DNA of 64,000 nucleotides from positions 1 through 64,000 of the forward strand of contig NZ_MOMB01000005.1 in the NCBI RefSeq assembly GCF_002752165.1. The letters run 5' to 3'. The position numbers and the translations under genes were made by a program. Position 1 is the stretch's first letter, and each line of letters begins with the position of its first letter. This document shows, piece after piece, positions 30,951-39,147 of this stretch. Below the pieces are notes generated by a model. It did not search any database and was not told the DNA's origin. It saw only the letters and a program-made list of their open reading frames with translations. Source of the DNA: Erwinia sp. OLFS4 (lineage in GTDB: Bacteria > Pseudomonadota > Gammaproteobacteria > Enterobacterales > Enterobacteriaceae).

Positions 30951-32522
30951 TCAGGGTCGGGTCGGGTCGGCTTCGACTTCGAAAAAGATTTCAGTCTCAA
31001 TATTGTGTGACTTCAGTACACGGGTTATCTGGTCGGCATAGCCGTTATTGAACAGGAAACGGTCGGTAACAATAAATGCCCGTTTCGCTCCCTCGCTGGC
31101 CACTTCTTCCAGTGCGATTGGTAATGACCCGCGACGGAAATAAATTGACTTAGGTAGTTTATGCCACAACATATTCTCAGCTCGCTTAGCGACGGTTTTT
31201 TTGTTGATCAGATGCTTAGGTCCGACGTTTTCTGAAATGGAGTTACCTCCCCACGAACCACATCCCAGCGTCAGCGAAGGGGCCAGTTTGAAATTGTAGA
31301 GATCGCCAATACCGCCTTGTGATGCCGGGGTGTTGATCAAAATGCGCGCCGTTTTCATTTTGTCGCCGAAAAAGTTGATGCGCTCATGCTGATTATCCTG
31401 ATCGGTATACAGGCAGGAGGTATGACCAATACCGCCCATTTCCACCAGTTTTTCTGCTTTATCTACCGCATCGGCAAAATCTTTTGCCCGGTACATCGCC
31501 AGGGTAGGCGAAAGTTTTTCATGGGCAAAAGGTTCGGATTCATTTACCTCGGTGACTTCCCCGATCAGAATTTTGGTGTTAGCGGCAACAGTAAGTCCGG
31601 CCATTGCCGCAATTTTTGCTGCAGGTTGCCCGACAATTGCGGCATTCAGCGCGCCGTTTTTCAGAATGATATCCTGTATGGCCTGCAGCTCTTTGCCCTG
31701 TAACAGGTAGCCGCCGTGGCTGGCAAACCGCTCACGCACCGCATCATAAATTGAATCAACCACGATAACGGATTGTTCTGATGCACAGATAACGCCGTTA
31801 TCAAAGGTTTTAGACATCAGAATGGAGGCAACGGCACGCTTAATATCAGCCGTTTCGTCTATCACCACCGGGGTATTTCCGGCCCCGACACCAATTGCAG
31901 GTTTACCTGAACTGTAGGCGGCTTTAACCATCCCCGGGCCACCGGTAGCAAGAATCAGGTTAATATCAGGGTGATGCATTAACTGATTGGACAGCTCAAC
32001 TGATGGGGCATCTATCCAGCCAATAATATCTTTAGGCGCGCCAGCTTGCACTGCAGCCTGCAATACAATATCTGCTGCTTTATTGGTTGCATCTTTCGCC
32101 CGCGGATGCGGAGAGAAAATAATGCCGTTGCGGGTTTTCAGGCTAATAAGTGCCTTAAAGATAGCCGTTGAGGTTGGGTTAGTGGTGGGGACAATACCGC
32201 AAATCAGGCCGATTGGTTCAGCAACGGTGATAGTGCCGTAGGTGTCATCAGTCTCCAGCACGCCGCAGGTTTTTTCATCTTTGTAGGCGTTGTAAATATA
32301 CTCAGACGCAAAGTGATTTTTTATTACTTTATCTTCAACAATACCCATTCCTGATTCTGCCACTGCCATTTTGGCCAGCGGAATACGGGCATCAGCGGCT
32401 GCAAGTGCAGCAGCGCGAAAAATCCGGTCAACTTGTTCTTGTGTAAAATTAGCGTATTCACGCTGAGCTTTCTTAACACGCTCAACCATGGCGTTAAGTT
32501 CGGCAACATTGGTAACGGCCAT
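30951..32522 (-). CDS. adhE: AdhE N-terminal fragment (acetaldehyde dehydrogenase part)
   Basis: 523 residues. It contains the full CoA-acylating aldehyde dehydrogenase domain with the catalytic cysteine in NGVICASEQS near residue 246, the linker, and the first part of the iron-alcohol-dehydrogenase domain, cut in the NAD-binding region. The aldehyde dehydrogenase half could in principle fold alone, but AdhE normally forms spirosome filaments needing both domains. Start ATG 32522 with AGGAGAG upstream. Confidence 0.85.
   Translation of the reverse strand: MAVTNVAELNAMVERVKKAQREYANFTQEQVDRIFRAAALAAADARIPLAKMAVAESGMGIVEDKVIKNHFASEYIYNAYKDEKTCGVLETDDTYGTITVAEPIGLICGIVPTTNPTSTAIFKALISLKTRNGIIFSPHPRAKDATNKAADIVLQAAVQAGAPKDIIGWIDAPSVELSNQLMHHPDINLILATGGPGMVKAAYSSGKPAIGVGAGNTPVVIDETADIKRAVASILMSKTFDNGVICASEQSVIVVDSIYDAVRERFASHGGYLLQGKELQAIQDIILKNGALNAAIVGQPAAKIAAMAGLTVAANTKILIGEVTEVNESEPFAHEKLSPTLAMYRAKDFADAVDKAEKLVEMGGIGHTSCLYTDQDNQHERINFFGDKMKTARILINTPASQGGIGDLYNFKLAPSLTLGCGSWGGNSISENVGPKHLINKKTVAKRAENMLWHKLPKSIYFRRGSLPIALEEVASEGAKRAFIVTDRFLFNNGYADQITRVLKSHNIETEIFFEVEADPTRP
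30954..30970. repeat. Pentanucleotide tandem repeat (GGGTC)3 in adhE
   Basis: Three perfect copies of GGGTC at 30954-30968 plus a partial GG. Because the unit is 5 bp, each gain or loss of a copy changes the adhE reading frame. Two copies would put the gene in frame. Confidence 0.9.
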
Positions 32523-32962
32523 AATGCTCTCCTGATGGAAGTTAAACTCTTTTAGTAAACAAGTGAGAGGTGTTGATTATAGCGATTCAGTATGACAGTC
32601 AGCCTGGTTTACTACCTCGCCCGATCAAATACCCGATACATATTTACTAAAAAAGTCTGCTAAAAGTGGCAACGCTGGTGGGCCTGTGACGCCTTCCTTC
32701 AGTGACCTTAGCGTAACGCTGTGACAGGGTAAAAAGAGTGATATAAATCAATTTTCCATCAAGCTGACACCATTCAGCTTATTAAAAACAATCTGATAGT
32801 TGCCCGCTGGTGATCAATATTGAAACATATAACACATCTTACTAACAAATGAGTTGCCTGATAATTATCCTGAAAGAATAGTCTGGAATAATTTGCAGAC
32901 AGACAAGGATGAATGGCATTAACCGCTATAATAATGACGCTAGTTAAAAAAGGTAAATCACC
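32523..32962. promoter_or_regulatory. adhE upstream region
   Basis: 440 bp between adhE and the small toxin-like gene, with no frame of note. The E. coli adhE mRNA has a long 5' leader, so adhE promoters are expected around 32700-32850 on the minus strand. The FNR-like site is in this part. Confidence 0.5.
32738..32751. promoter_or_regulatory. Candidate FNR site upstream of adhE
   Basis: GTGAT-ATAA-ATCAA matches the FNR consensus TTGAT-N4-ATCAA with one mismatch. It is about 215 bp upstream of the adhE start, within the long leader/promoter region usual for adhE, an anaerobically expressed gene. It could also serve the gene at 32963 on the other strand. Not tested. Confidence 0.45.
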
Positions 32963-33136
32963 GTGACGTTATATCAGAAGATGTTGATCTTTTATCTGGT
33001 GGTTGCGCTGATCGCCGCCATTATCACTTTTTTGATTGCCAGAGACCGTGTCAGTATCCGGTTATTATCCGCTGTGCTGGTGGGGGCAACCTGGCCTGTC
33101 AGTCTGCCGGTAGCGTTGTTGTTTGCCTTGTTCTGA
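32963..33136 (+). CDS. ortT: GhoT/OrtT-family small membrane toxin
   Basis: 57 residues from a GTG at 32963, preceded by AAAAAAGGTAAATCACC (AGG at suitable distance). It begins VTLYQKMLIFYLVVALIAA and ends GATWPVSLPVALLFALF. Two hydrophobic segments flank a short charged loop (ARDRVSIRLLS). The sequence matches E. coli OrtT and GhoT, whose C-termini read TWPMSxPVALLFSLF. These insert in the inner membrane and lower membrane potential and ATP. No GhoS-like antitoxin ORF is adjacent, so it resembles the orphan OrtT. The GTG start and short length make it easy to miss. In E. coli this place between adhE and opp is held by ychE. Confidence 0.85.
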   Translation: MTLYQKMLIFYLVVALIAAIITFLIARDRVSIRLLSAVLVGATWPVSLPVALLFALF

Positions 33137-33605
33137 TGCCTGTGGCAAAGCAGGGCGGCGATGTCGTGCTACACCGCAAGTATTGCCGATGTCTGCTGGC
33201 AACTTATTTCGCTTCGCGAGGGATTTTCTGCCTTATTTTGGTGCAACAGGCCAGCTTTTTTGCCCTTTTATCGTGCGCATATTCATGTTTTTTAATTGCA
33301 TCCACCAGAAATTAGCAATTCTACTAATCCTCTGCAGGTAAGCAGATAATTCTTAGATGGTGTTATTCTGATAACATTATAATTTACCGTTATATTCTTT
33401 TCTTGCAGTGTTAACCACTATTATTAAACGGCACCTCAGTAAAGTGTTTTGATGATAAGCGCTGAGGCGTTATTTGTGTGATTTTTAAGCATAAACAGTG
33501 CTTAGCCCGTTCCATCTAAAGCCTTTATTATCATAACCTAATGATTATATGTGGTTTATTACATAATTAACGTCATGAAATAACGCTTCACCTGAGGAAA
33601 AAGTC
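33137..33605. other. Intergenic region between ortT-like gene and the small ORF
   Basis: 469 bp. The left third looks like decayed coding DNA with no family match; the right part is AT-rich and probably holds the promoter for the 33606 ORF and the OppA paralogue. An imperfect inverted repeat (CCTCAG ... CTGAGG) occurs at about 33432-33470. I see no gene. Confidence 0.45.
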
Positions 33606-33770
33606 ATGATAAAAGAGAAAGAGTTAACATTTTTGTCAGATAGCTTTAGCGCAGTAAAAATTCATCTGGTAATTTCGGCGCAACGAAAAAAATTCGGGCA
33701 TAAGGCAAAGTGTGTACGGATTTTGCTTAATGAGCTTAATAGATTAAAAAGGGCATTTGCGTTGAAATGA
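33606..33770 (+). CDS. Small basic protein of unknown function coupled to oppA paralogue
   Basis: 54 codons from ATG 33606 with a good ribosome site (CTGAGGAAAAAG). Its stop overlaps the next gene's ATG (ATGA at 33767-33770). The product is basic (about 15 Lys/Arg/His), beginning MIKEKELTFLSDSFSAVKIH and ending NRLKRAFALK, predicted mostly helical with no signal peptide. I do not recognise a family. The overlap suggests translational coupling, or that it is a leader-type ORF for the OppA paralogue. Confidence 0.55.
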   Translation: MIKEKELTFLSDSFSAVKIHLVISAQRKKFGHKAKCVRILLNELNRLKRAFALK

Positions 33771-35398
33771 AATTGCTGACTTTGAAATGCTCTGTACAAC
33801 CTTATCTGCTGGTCTGGGCATTATGGTCATTAAATATTGCTCATGCTGCCCAGCCAGAACCGGATACGCCTCTGGCGGCGCAACAACAGATTGTGATTAA
33901 TAATGGCGCTGAGGCGACAACGCTTGATCCAATCAAGTCCGAAGGGGTGCCAGAAAGTAGCATTATTCTAAACCTGCTTGAAGGGCTTGTGACCACCGAC
34001 AACCGTGGACATATAGTGCCGGGCGTAGCCAGCAGCTGGCATAACCAGCAGAACCGGATATGGACTTTCACTTTGCGTACCGATGCTCGCTGGTCGGATG
34101 GTGAGCCGGTTACCGCAGAGGATTTTGTCTATAGCTGGCGCCGTCTGGCGACGCCGGCCAACGCTTCCCATTATGCCAGTTATCTGGAACAGGCTCATAT
34201 TAACCATGCCCGTGCGGTGATAAACGGCGAGATGCCGGTGCACGCGCTTGGTATTAAGGCGCTGGATAAATACCATCTACAGGTGAGCCTCAGTGAACCT
34301 GTACCCTATTTTCTGGCGATGACCACCCACACAGTATTAAAACCGGTTAATCGCAAAGCCATTGAAAAGTGGGGGGATAAATGGACGTTACCGGCGCATT
34401 ATGTTAGCAACGGTGCTTACATTCTGCATACGTGGCTAGCCGGCAAAAAAATCGTCTTGCAACGTAATCCTTATTACTGGGATAACGCCCGTACCATGAT
34501 TGAGCTGGCCACTTTTCTGCCGCTGGTTTCTGCCAGTGAAGACGTTGAACGTTACATGGCAAACGATATTGATATTTCTGATAGCGGACTGCCGCCAGAG
34601 ATGTTTGCCACCCTCAAGTCACGTTTAGGTCCCCAGGTGCGGGTCATTCCTTTCCTGTGCACGTTTTACTATGAGATTAATAACCAGCGCCCGCCATTCC
34701 AGGATGTCCGGGTCAGAGAGGCGCTGAAGTTGTCACTGGATCGGCAAACCATCGCCGGCAAACTCATGGCACAGGGACAGGTACCCGCCTGGGGATTTAC
34801 GCCGCCATATACTGACGGAGCCGATTTGAAAGTGCCTGACTGGTTCAGGCTGAGCCAGCAAGCCCGTAATCAGCGTGCCCGCCAGTTGCTGCAGGAAGCC
34901 GGTTATGGTCCGCACCGACCGCTGACATTCTCCTTGTTGTATAACGATTCGGATATGAATCAGCAGCAGGTCACGATGGCGGCAGAGATGTGGCAAAAAA
35001 ATCTGGCAGCGGTGGTGAGACCGGATGCGCAGCCATGGAAAAAGATGCTTGAGATTCGCCGGACGGGAAAGTACGACGTGGCCCGGGCGACATGGTGTTC
35101 AGACTATAACGAACCGTCATCGTTTCTTAACGTGTTTCTCAGTGATTCTGGCACCAACACCGCGTTTTATCAGAGTGAGAAATTTGATGGCCTGATGAAA
35201 AACAGTCTTGAAGTCAGCGATGCCCGCCGGCCGGACATATACCAGCAGGCCGAACAGCAGCTCGATAGGGATTCAGCGCTGATACCGGTTTATTACCGGG
35301 TAAGTGCTCGTCTGGTTAAACCCTGGGTCGGTGGCTTTAGTGGCCAGGATCCGCGTGATGCACTCGATATTAAATATTTTTATATTACGGCACATTGA
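33767..35398 (+). CDS. OppA-like oligopeptide-binding protein (paralogue)
   Basis: 543 residues with a signal peptide (cleavage near IAHA|AQ, residue 27). It is a family 5 periplasmic solute-binding protein (SBP_bac_5): signatures TLDPIKSEGVPES, GVASSWHNQQNRIWTFTLR, and WCSDYNEPSSFLN, the last holding the Asp that in OppA binds the peptide N-terminus. It is closer to OppA than to the murein-peptide binder MppA, though more diverged than the next gene. It probably widens the peptide range of the OppBCDF permease encoded downstream. Peptide preference is unknown. Confidence 0.88.
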   Translation: MKLLTLKCSVQPYLLVWALWSLNIAHAAQPEPDTPLAAQQQIVINNGAEATTLDPIKSEGVPESSIILNLLEGLVTTDNRGHIVPGVASSWHNQQNRIWTFTLRTDARWSDGEPVTAEDFVYSWRRLATPANASHYASYLEQAHINHARAVINGEMPVHALGIKALDKYHLQVSLSEPVPYFLAMTTHTVLKPVNRKAIEKWGDKWTLPAHYVSNGAYILHTWLAGKKIVLQRNPYYWDNARTMIELATFLPLVSASEDVERYMANDIDISDSGLPPEMFATLKSRLGPQVRVIPFLCTFYYEINNQRPPFQDVRVREALKLSLDRQTIAGKLMAQGQVPAWGFTPPYTDGADLKVPDWFRLSQQARNQRARQLLQEAGYGPHRPLTFSLLYNDSDMNQQQVTMAAEMWQKNLAAVVRPDAQPWKKMLEIRRTGKYDVARATWCSDYNEPSSFLNVFLSDSGTNTAFYQSEKFDGLMKNSLEVSDARRPDIYQQAEQQLDRDSALIPVYYRVSARLVKPWVGGFSGQDPRDALDIKYFYITAH

Positions 35399-35547
35399 GT
35401 TGCAGGCCTGCCACCGCGTGAGCAGGCAGAAGATAAATACAAACAGCCAAGGGCAGATAGGGGGTTTTACTGCTCTGGCGCTCGGCCCGGTTAACGGGGA
35501 CAGCTCTGGTGAAGGTTGCCGGAGGATTATAAAAACAGGAGTATACA

Positions 35548-37188
35548 ATGACCAACATCACGAAAAAAAATCTGGTTACGCTAAGTCTATTCAGCGTGCT
35601 GACAACCATGACCGCAGGCGTCAGCTGGGCAGCTAACGTTCCAGCCGGCGTTGTGCTGGCGGCTAAACAGGAGCTGGTAAAAGGTAACGGTGGTGAAGTA
35701 CAGTCGCTGGACCCGCATAAAATTGAAGGGGTGCCGGAATCAAACGTCAGCCGCGATCTGCTGGAAGGGCTGGTGATCAGTGACGTGCAGGGCCATCCAA
35801 TTCCAGGCGTTGCTGAAAGCTGGGAAAATAAGGACGGTAAAGTGTGGATCTTCCATTTACGTCCCAACGCAAAATGGTCGAATGGCCAGCCGGTAACGGC
35901 TGCCGATTTTGTTTACAGCTGGCAACGGCTGGCCGATCCGAAAACGGCTTCGCCGTATGCCAGTTATCTGCAGTATGGCCATCTGGAAAACATTGATGAC
36001 ATTATTGCCGGTAAAAAATCACCCGACAGCCTCGGGGTGAAAGCGCTTGATGATCATACTCTGCAGGTTACGCTTAGCGAATCGGTGCCTTATTTCTATA
36101 AACTGCTAATCCATTCTTCGATGTCACCGGTGTATAAACCTGCCGTTGAACAATATGGCGATAACTGGACGCAGCCGAAAAACTGGGTGGGTAACGGTGC
36201 CTACAAGCTGCAGGAACATGTGATAAATGAACGCATCGTTGTCGTGCGTAACCCGCAATACTGGGACAACGCTAATACCACGCTGGACAAAGTAACTTTC
36301 CTGCCTATCTCTTCAGAAGTGACGGATGTTAACCGCTATTTCAGCCAGGGTGGCAGTGATATGACCTATAACAATCTGCCTATCGAATTGTTTCAGAAAC
36401 TTAAGCGTGATAATCCGAAAGAACTGCACGTGGATCCCTATTTGTGCACTTACTACTACGAAATAAATAACCAGAAAGCGCCATTTACGGATGCCCGCGT
36501 GCGTACTGCGCTCAAACTGGGTCTTGACCGTGACATTGTCACTAATAAAGTACTGGCGCAGGGCCAGCAACCTGCCTACAGTTTCACCCCGCCAGCAACC
36601 GATGGCATGGAGGTGACTAAACCAGCGTGGTTTGGCTGGAGCCAGGAGAAGCGTAACGAGGAAGCGAAAAAATTGCTGGCGCAGGCCGGTTATACAGCGG
36701 ATAAACCCCTCAGTTTTGAACTGCTGTATAACACATCCGATTTACACAAGAAGCTGGCTATTGCCGCGGCCTCAATCTGGAAGAAAAATCTGGGTGTAAA
36801 CGTCAAGCTTACCAACGAAGAGTGGAAAACCTATCTCGATACCCGTCATCAGGGCAACTATGATGTCGCTCGTGCGGCCTGGTGTGCAGACTATAATGAA
36901 CCCACTTCATTTTTGAACTATATGTTGTCTGATAGCAGCAATAACACGGCGCATTATAAATCAGCAGAATACGACAAGGTCATCGCTGACGCGACGGCCG
37001 CCGCCGATGAAAAATCACGCACTGCCTTGTACAACAAGGCTGAGCAGATACTGGATAAAGACTCTGTCGTAGTACCGGTGTATTACTACGCCAACACCCG
37101 GCTGGTGAAGCCTTATGTAGGTGGTTACACCGGTAAGGATGCGCTGGATAACGTTTATGATAAAAATTTGTACATTATCAAACACTAA
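35548..37188 (+). CDS. oppA: Oligopeptide ABC transporter substrate-binding protein OppA
   Basis: 546 residues (E. coli 543) with a signal peptide cleaved near SWA|AN. It shows the OppA segments LDPHKIEGVPESNVSRDLLEGL and RAAWCADYNEPTSFLNYML. It captures 2-5 residue peptides in the periplasm and delivers them to OppBC. AGGAG precedes the ATG. A hairpin after its stop probably makes oppA mRNA more abundant than oppBCDF. Confidence 0.97.
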   Translation: MTNITKKNLVTLSLFSVLTTMTAGVSWAANVPAGVVLAAKQELVKGNGGEVQSLDPHKIEGVPESNVSRDLLEGLVISDVQGHPIPGVAESWENKDGKVWIFHLRPNAKWSNGQPVTAADFVYSWQRLADPKTASPYASYLQYGHLENIDDIIAGKKSPDSLGVKALDDHTLQVTLSESVPYFYKLLIHSSMSPVYKPAVEQYGDNWTQPKNWVGNGAYKLQEHVINERIVVVRNPQYWDNANTTLDKVTFLPISSEVTDVNRYFSQGGSDMTYNNLPIELFQKLKRDNPKELHVDPYLCTYYYEINNQKAPFTDARVRTALKLGLDRDIVTNKVLAQGQQPAYSFTPPATDGMEVTKPAWFGWSQEKRNEEAKKLLAQAGYTADKPLSFELLYNTSDLHKKLAIAAASIWKKNLGVNVKLTNEEWKTYLDTRHQGNYDVARAAWCADYNEPTSFLNYMLSDSSNNTAHYKSAEYDKVIADATAAADEKSRTALYNKAEQILDKDSVVVPVYYYANTRLVKPYVGGYTGKDALDNVYDKNLYIIKH

Positions 37189-37203
37189 ATAAAGTCTGTT
37201 TCC

Positions 37204-37229
37204 CGGGCGGTGATTTGCCGCCCGATTTT
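37204..37229 (+). terminator. Attenuating hairpin between oppA and oppB
   Basis: Stem CGGGCGG / CCGCCCG with loop TGATTTG followed by ATTTTC. It lies in the 108-bp oppA-oppB gap. Such partial terminators explain excess binding protein over permease in this operon type; effect here is inferred. Confidence 0.75.
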
Positions 37230-37296
37230 CAAGCAATAAGTAATGTGGTCCTGATGCTGATTACTGCTTTCAGGCATCCGCTATGCAGGTATAGCA

Positions 37297-38217
37297 ATGT
37301 TAAAGTTTATTCTTCGTCGGCTGCTGGAAGCCATTCCGACGCTGTTTGTGCTGATCACAATTTCGTTTTTTATGATGCGTCTGGCACCGGGCAGCCCGTT
37401 CAGCGGTGAACGCACCCTGTCACCAGAGGTGATGGCGAACATTGAAGCGAAATATCACCTTAATGACCCCATTGGTAAGCAGTATCTGAGCTATCTCTGG
37501 CAGCTGGCACACGGCGATTTCGGACCGTCGTTTAAATATAAAGACTATTCGGTCAATTATCTGATTGCCCATGCTTTCCCGGTCTCCGCTAAGCTTGGCC
37601 TGGCCGCGTTTTTGCTGGCGCTGGTACTGGGCGTCACCGCCGGGGTGATTGCTGCCTTAAAGCAAAATAGCTGGTGGGATTTTACCGTAATGGGAATAGC
37701 CATGACCGGTGTGGTCATTCCGAGCTTTGTCGTTGCCCCCTTACTGGTACTCATTTTCGCCATTACCTTGCAATGGCTACCCGGCGGTGGCTGGAATGGC
37801 GGGGCGCTGCAATACATGATTCTGCCCATGGTGGCGTTGTCGCTGGCCTATATTGCCAGTATCGCGCGCATTACCCGTGGCTCAATGATTGAGGTACTGC
37901 ATTCCAACTTCATTCGTACCGCCCGGGCAAAAGGTTTGCCGCTGTGGCGTATTGTACTGCGGCATGCGCTCAAGCCAGCGATGTTGCCGGTGCTTTCTTA
38001 TCTCGGTCCCGCTTTCGTTGGCATTATCACAGGCTCAATGGTGATTGAAAGTATTTACGGCCTGCCGGGAATTGGTCAGCTGTTTGTAAACGGCGCCCTG
38101 AATCGTGATTATTCCCTGGTACTCAGCCTGACGATTCTGGTGGGGATACTGACTATTTTATTCAATGCGATTGTCGATGTGCTGTATGCCGTCATCGATC
38201 CGAAAATTCGCTACTAA
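37297..38217 (+). CDS. oppB: Oligopeptide permease membrane subunit OppB
   Basis: 306 residues, six predicted membrane spans. The EAA loop that contacts the ATPases is in IRTARAKGLPLWRIVLRHALKPAMLP. It forms the translocation channel with OppC. It is 9 bp before oppC. Confidence 0.97.
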   Translation: MLKFILRRLLEAIPTLFVLITISFFMMRLAPGSPFSGERTLSPEVMANIEAKYHLNDPIGKQYLSYLWQLAHGDFGPSFKYKDYSVNYLIAHAFPVSAKLGLAAFLLALVLGVTAGVIAALKQNSWWDFTVMGIAMTGVVIPSFVVAPLLVLIFAITLQWLPGGGWNGGALQYMILPMVALSLAYIASIARITRGSMIEVLHSNFIRTARAKGLPLWRIVLRHALKPAMLPVLSYLGPAFVGIITGSMVIESIYGLPGIGQLFVNGALNRDYSLVLSLTILVGILTILFNAIVDVLYAVIDPKIRY

Positions 38218-38226
38218 ACGGAGCGC

Positions 38227-39138
38227 GTGATGTTAGTAAGTAAAAAAAATAGCGACGCGCTCGATTCCTTGCGTGAAAAGCTGGAGGTCGAAGGGCGCAG
38301 TTTATGGCAGGACGCCCGCCGTCGTTTTTTCCATAACCGGGCAGCGGTCAGCAGTCTGATTGTGCTGCTGGCGATTATCCTTTTTGTCATTATTGCACCG
38401 ATATTATCGCCTTTTACCTACGACGATACTGACTGGTCAATGATGTCGGCGGCGCCGGATTTGAGCACCGGCCATTACTTTGGTACCGATTCTTCCGGGC
38501 GTGATCTGCTGGTTCGCGTGGCAATTGGTGGCCGGATCTCGCTGATGGTGGGGATTGCTTCCGCGCTGGTGGCCGTGATCGTTGGCACGTTATATGGTGC
38601 GCTGGCAGGCTATCTTGGTGGCAAAACTGATTCGATTATGATGCGTATTCTGGAAATTCTTAACTCTTTCCCGTTTATGTTTTTTGTCATTCTGCTGGTG
38701 ACCTTCTTCGGGCGCAATATTCTGCTTATCTTTGTGGCGATCGGTATGGTGTCCTGGCTCGATATGGCGCGCATCGTACGTGGCCAGACGTTAAGTCTCA
38801 AGCGTAAAGAATTTATTGAAGCGGCCCAGGTTGGTGGCGTCAGCACCAGCAACATCGTATTACGCCATATTGTGCCTAATGTGCTGGGCGTGGTGGTGGT
38901 TTATGCATCGTTGCTGGTACCGAGCATGATTCTGTTTGAATCATTTCTCAGTTTTCTTGGTCTGGGCACTCAGGAACCGCTAAGCAGCTGGGGGGCCTTA
39001 CTCAGTGATGGCGCCAATTCGATGGAGGTCTCTTCCTGGCTGCTGCTGTATCCGGCGGCATTTTTAGTCATCACCTTATTTTGTTTTAATTTTATCGGCG
39101 ATGGCCTGCGTGATGCCCTCGATCCTAAAGACCGCTGA
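38227..39138 (+). CDS. oppC: Oligopeptide permease membrane subunit OppC
   Basis: 303 residues beginning MMLVSKKNSD, like E. coli OppC (MMLSKKNSE). The first codon would be GTG 38227 with ATG 38230 as an alternative; both have GGAGCG nearby. An N-terminal cytosolic segment is followed by six spans, and the EAA loop is in FIEAAQVGGVSTSNIVLRHIVPN. It partners OppB in the inner membrane. oppD begins 9 bp after it. Confidence 0.96.
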   Translation: MMLVSKKNSDALDSLREKLEVEGRSLWQDARRRFFHNRAAVSSLIVLLAIILFVIIAPILSPFTYDDTDWSMMSAAPDLSTGHYFGTDSSGRDLLVRVAIGGRISLMVGIASALVAVIVGTLYGALAGYLGGKTDSIMMRILEILNSFPFMFFVILLVTFFGRNILLIFVAIGMVSWLDMARIVRGQTLSLKRKEFIEAAQVGGVSTSNIVLRHIVPNVLGVVVVYASLLVPSMILFESFLSFLGLGTQEPLSSWGALLSDGANSMEVSSWLLLYPAAFLVITLFCFNFIGDGLRDALDPKDR

Positions 39139-39147
39139 GGAAGGCCG

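Larger units (their letters stand above)
29821..32522 (-). pseudogene. adhE: adhE, bifunctional aldehyde-alcohol dehydrogenase, frameshifted
   Basis: The two adjacent frames together cover the whole of AdhE (E. coli 891 aa). The break is at 30951-30970, where the pentamer GGGTC (minus GACCC) occurs three times in tandem. E. coli AdhE reads EVEADPTLSIVRKGAE across this site; removing one 5-bp copy here restores exactly that reading and gives an 898-residue protein. As it stands the N-terminal ALDH product ends at TGA (30951-30953) after EADPTRP. AdhE converts acetyl-CoA to ethanol with two NADH in fermentation. A sequencing or assembly error, a fixed mutation, or slippage-based switching are all possible. 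Confidence 0.85.

Noticed and set aside
30940..30975. Programmed ribosomal frameshift in adhE
   Set aside because: The lesion is a 5-bp duplication with no slippery heptamer or downstream structure seen, and AdhE is read in one frame elsewhere in the order.
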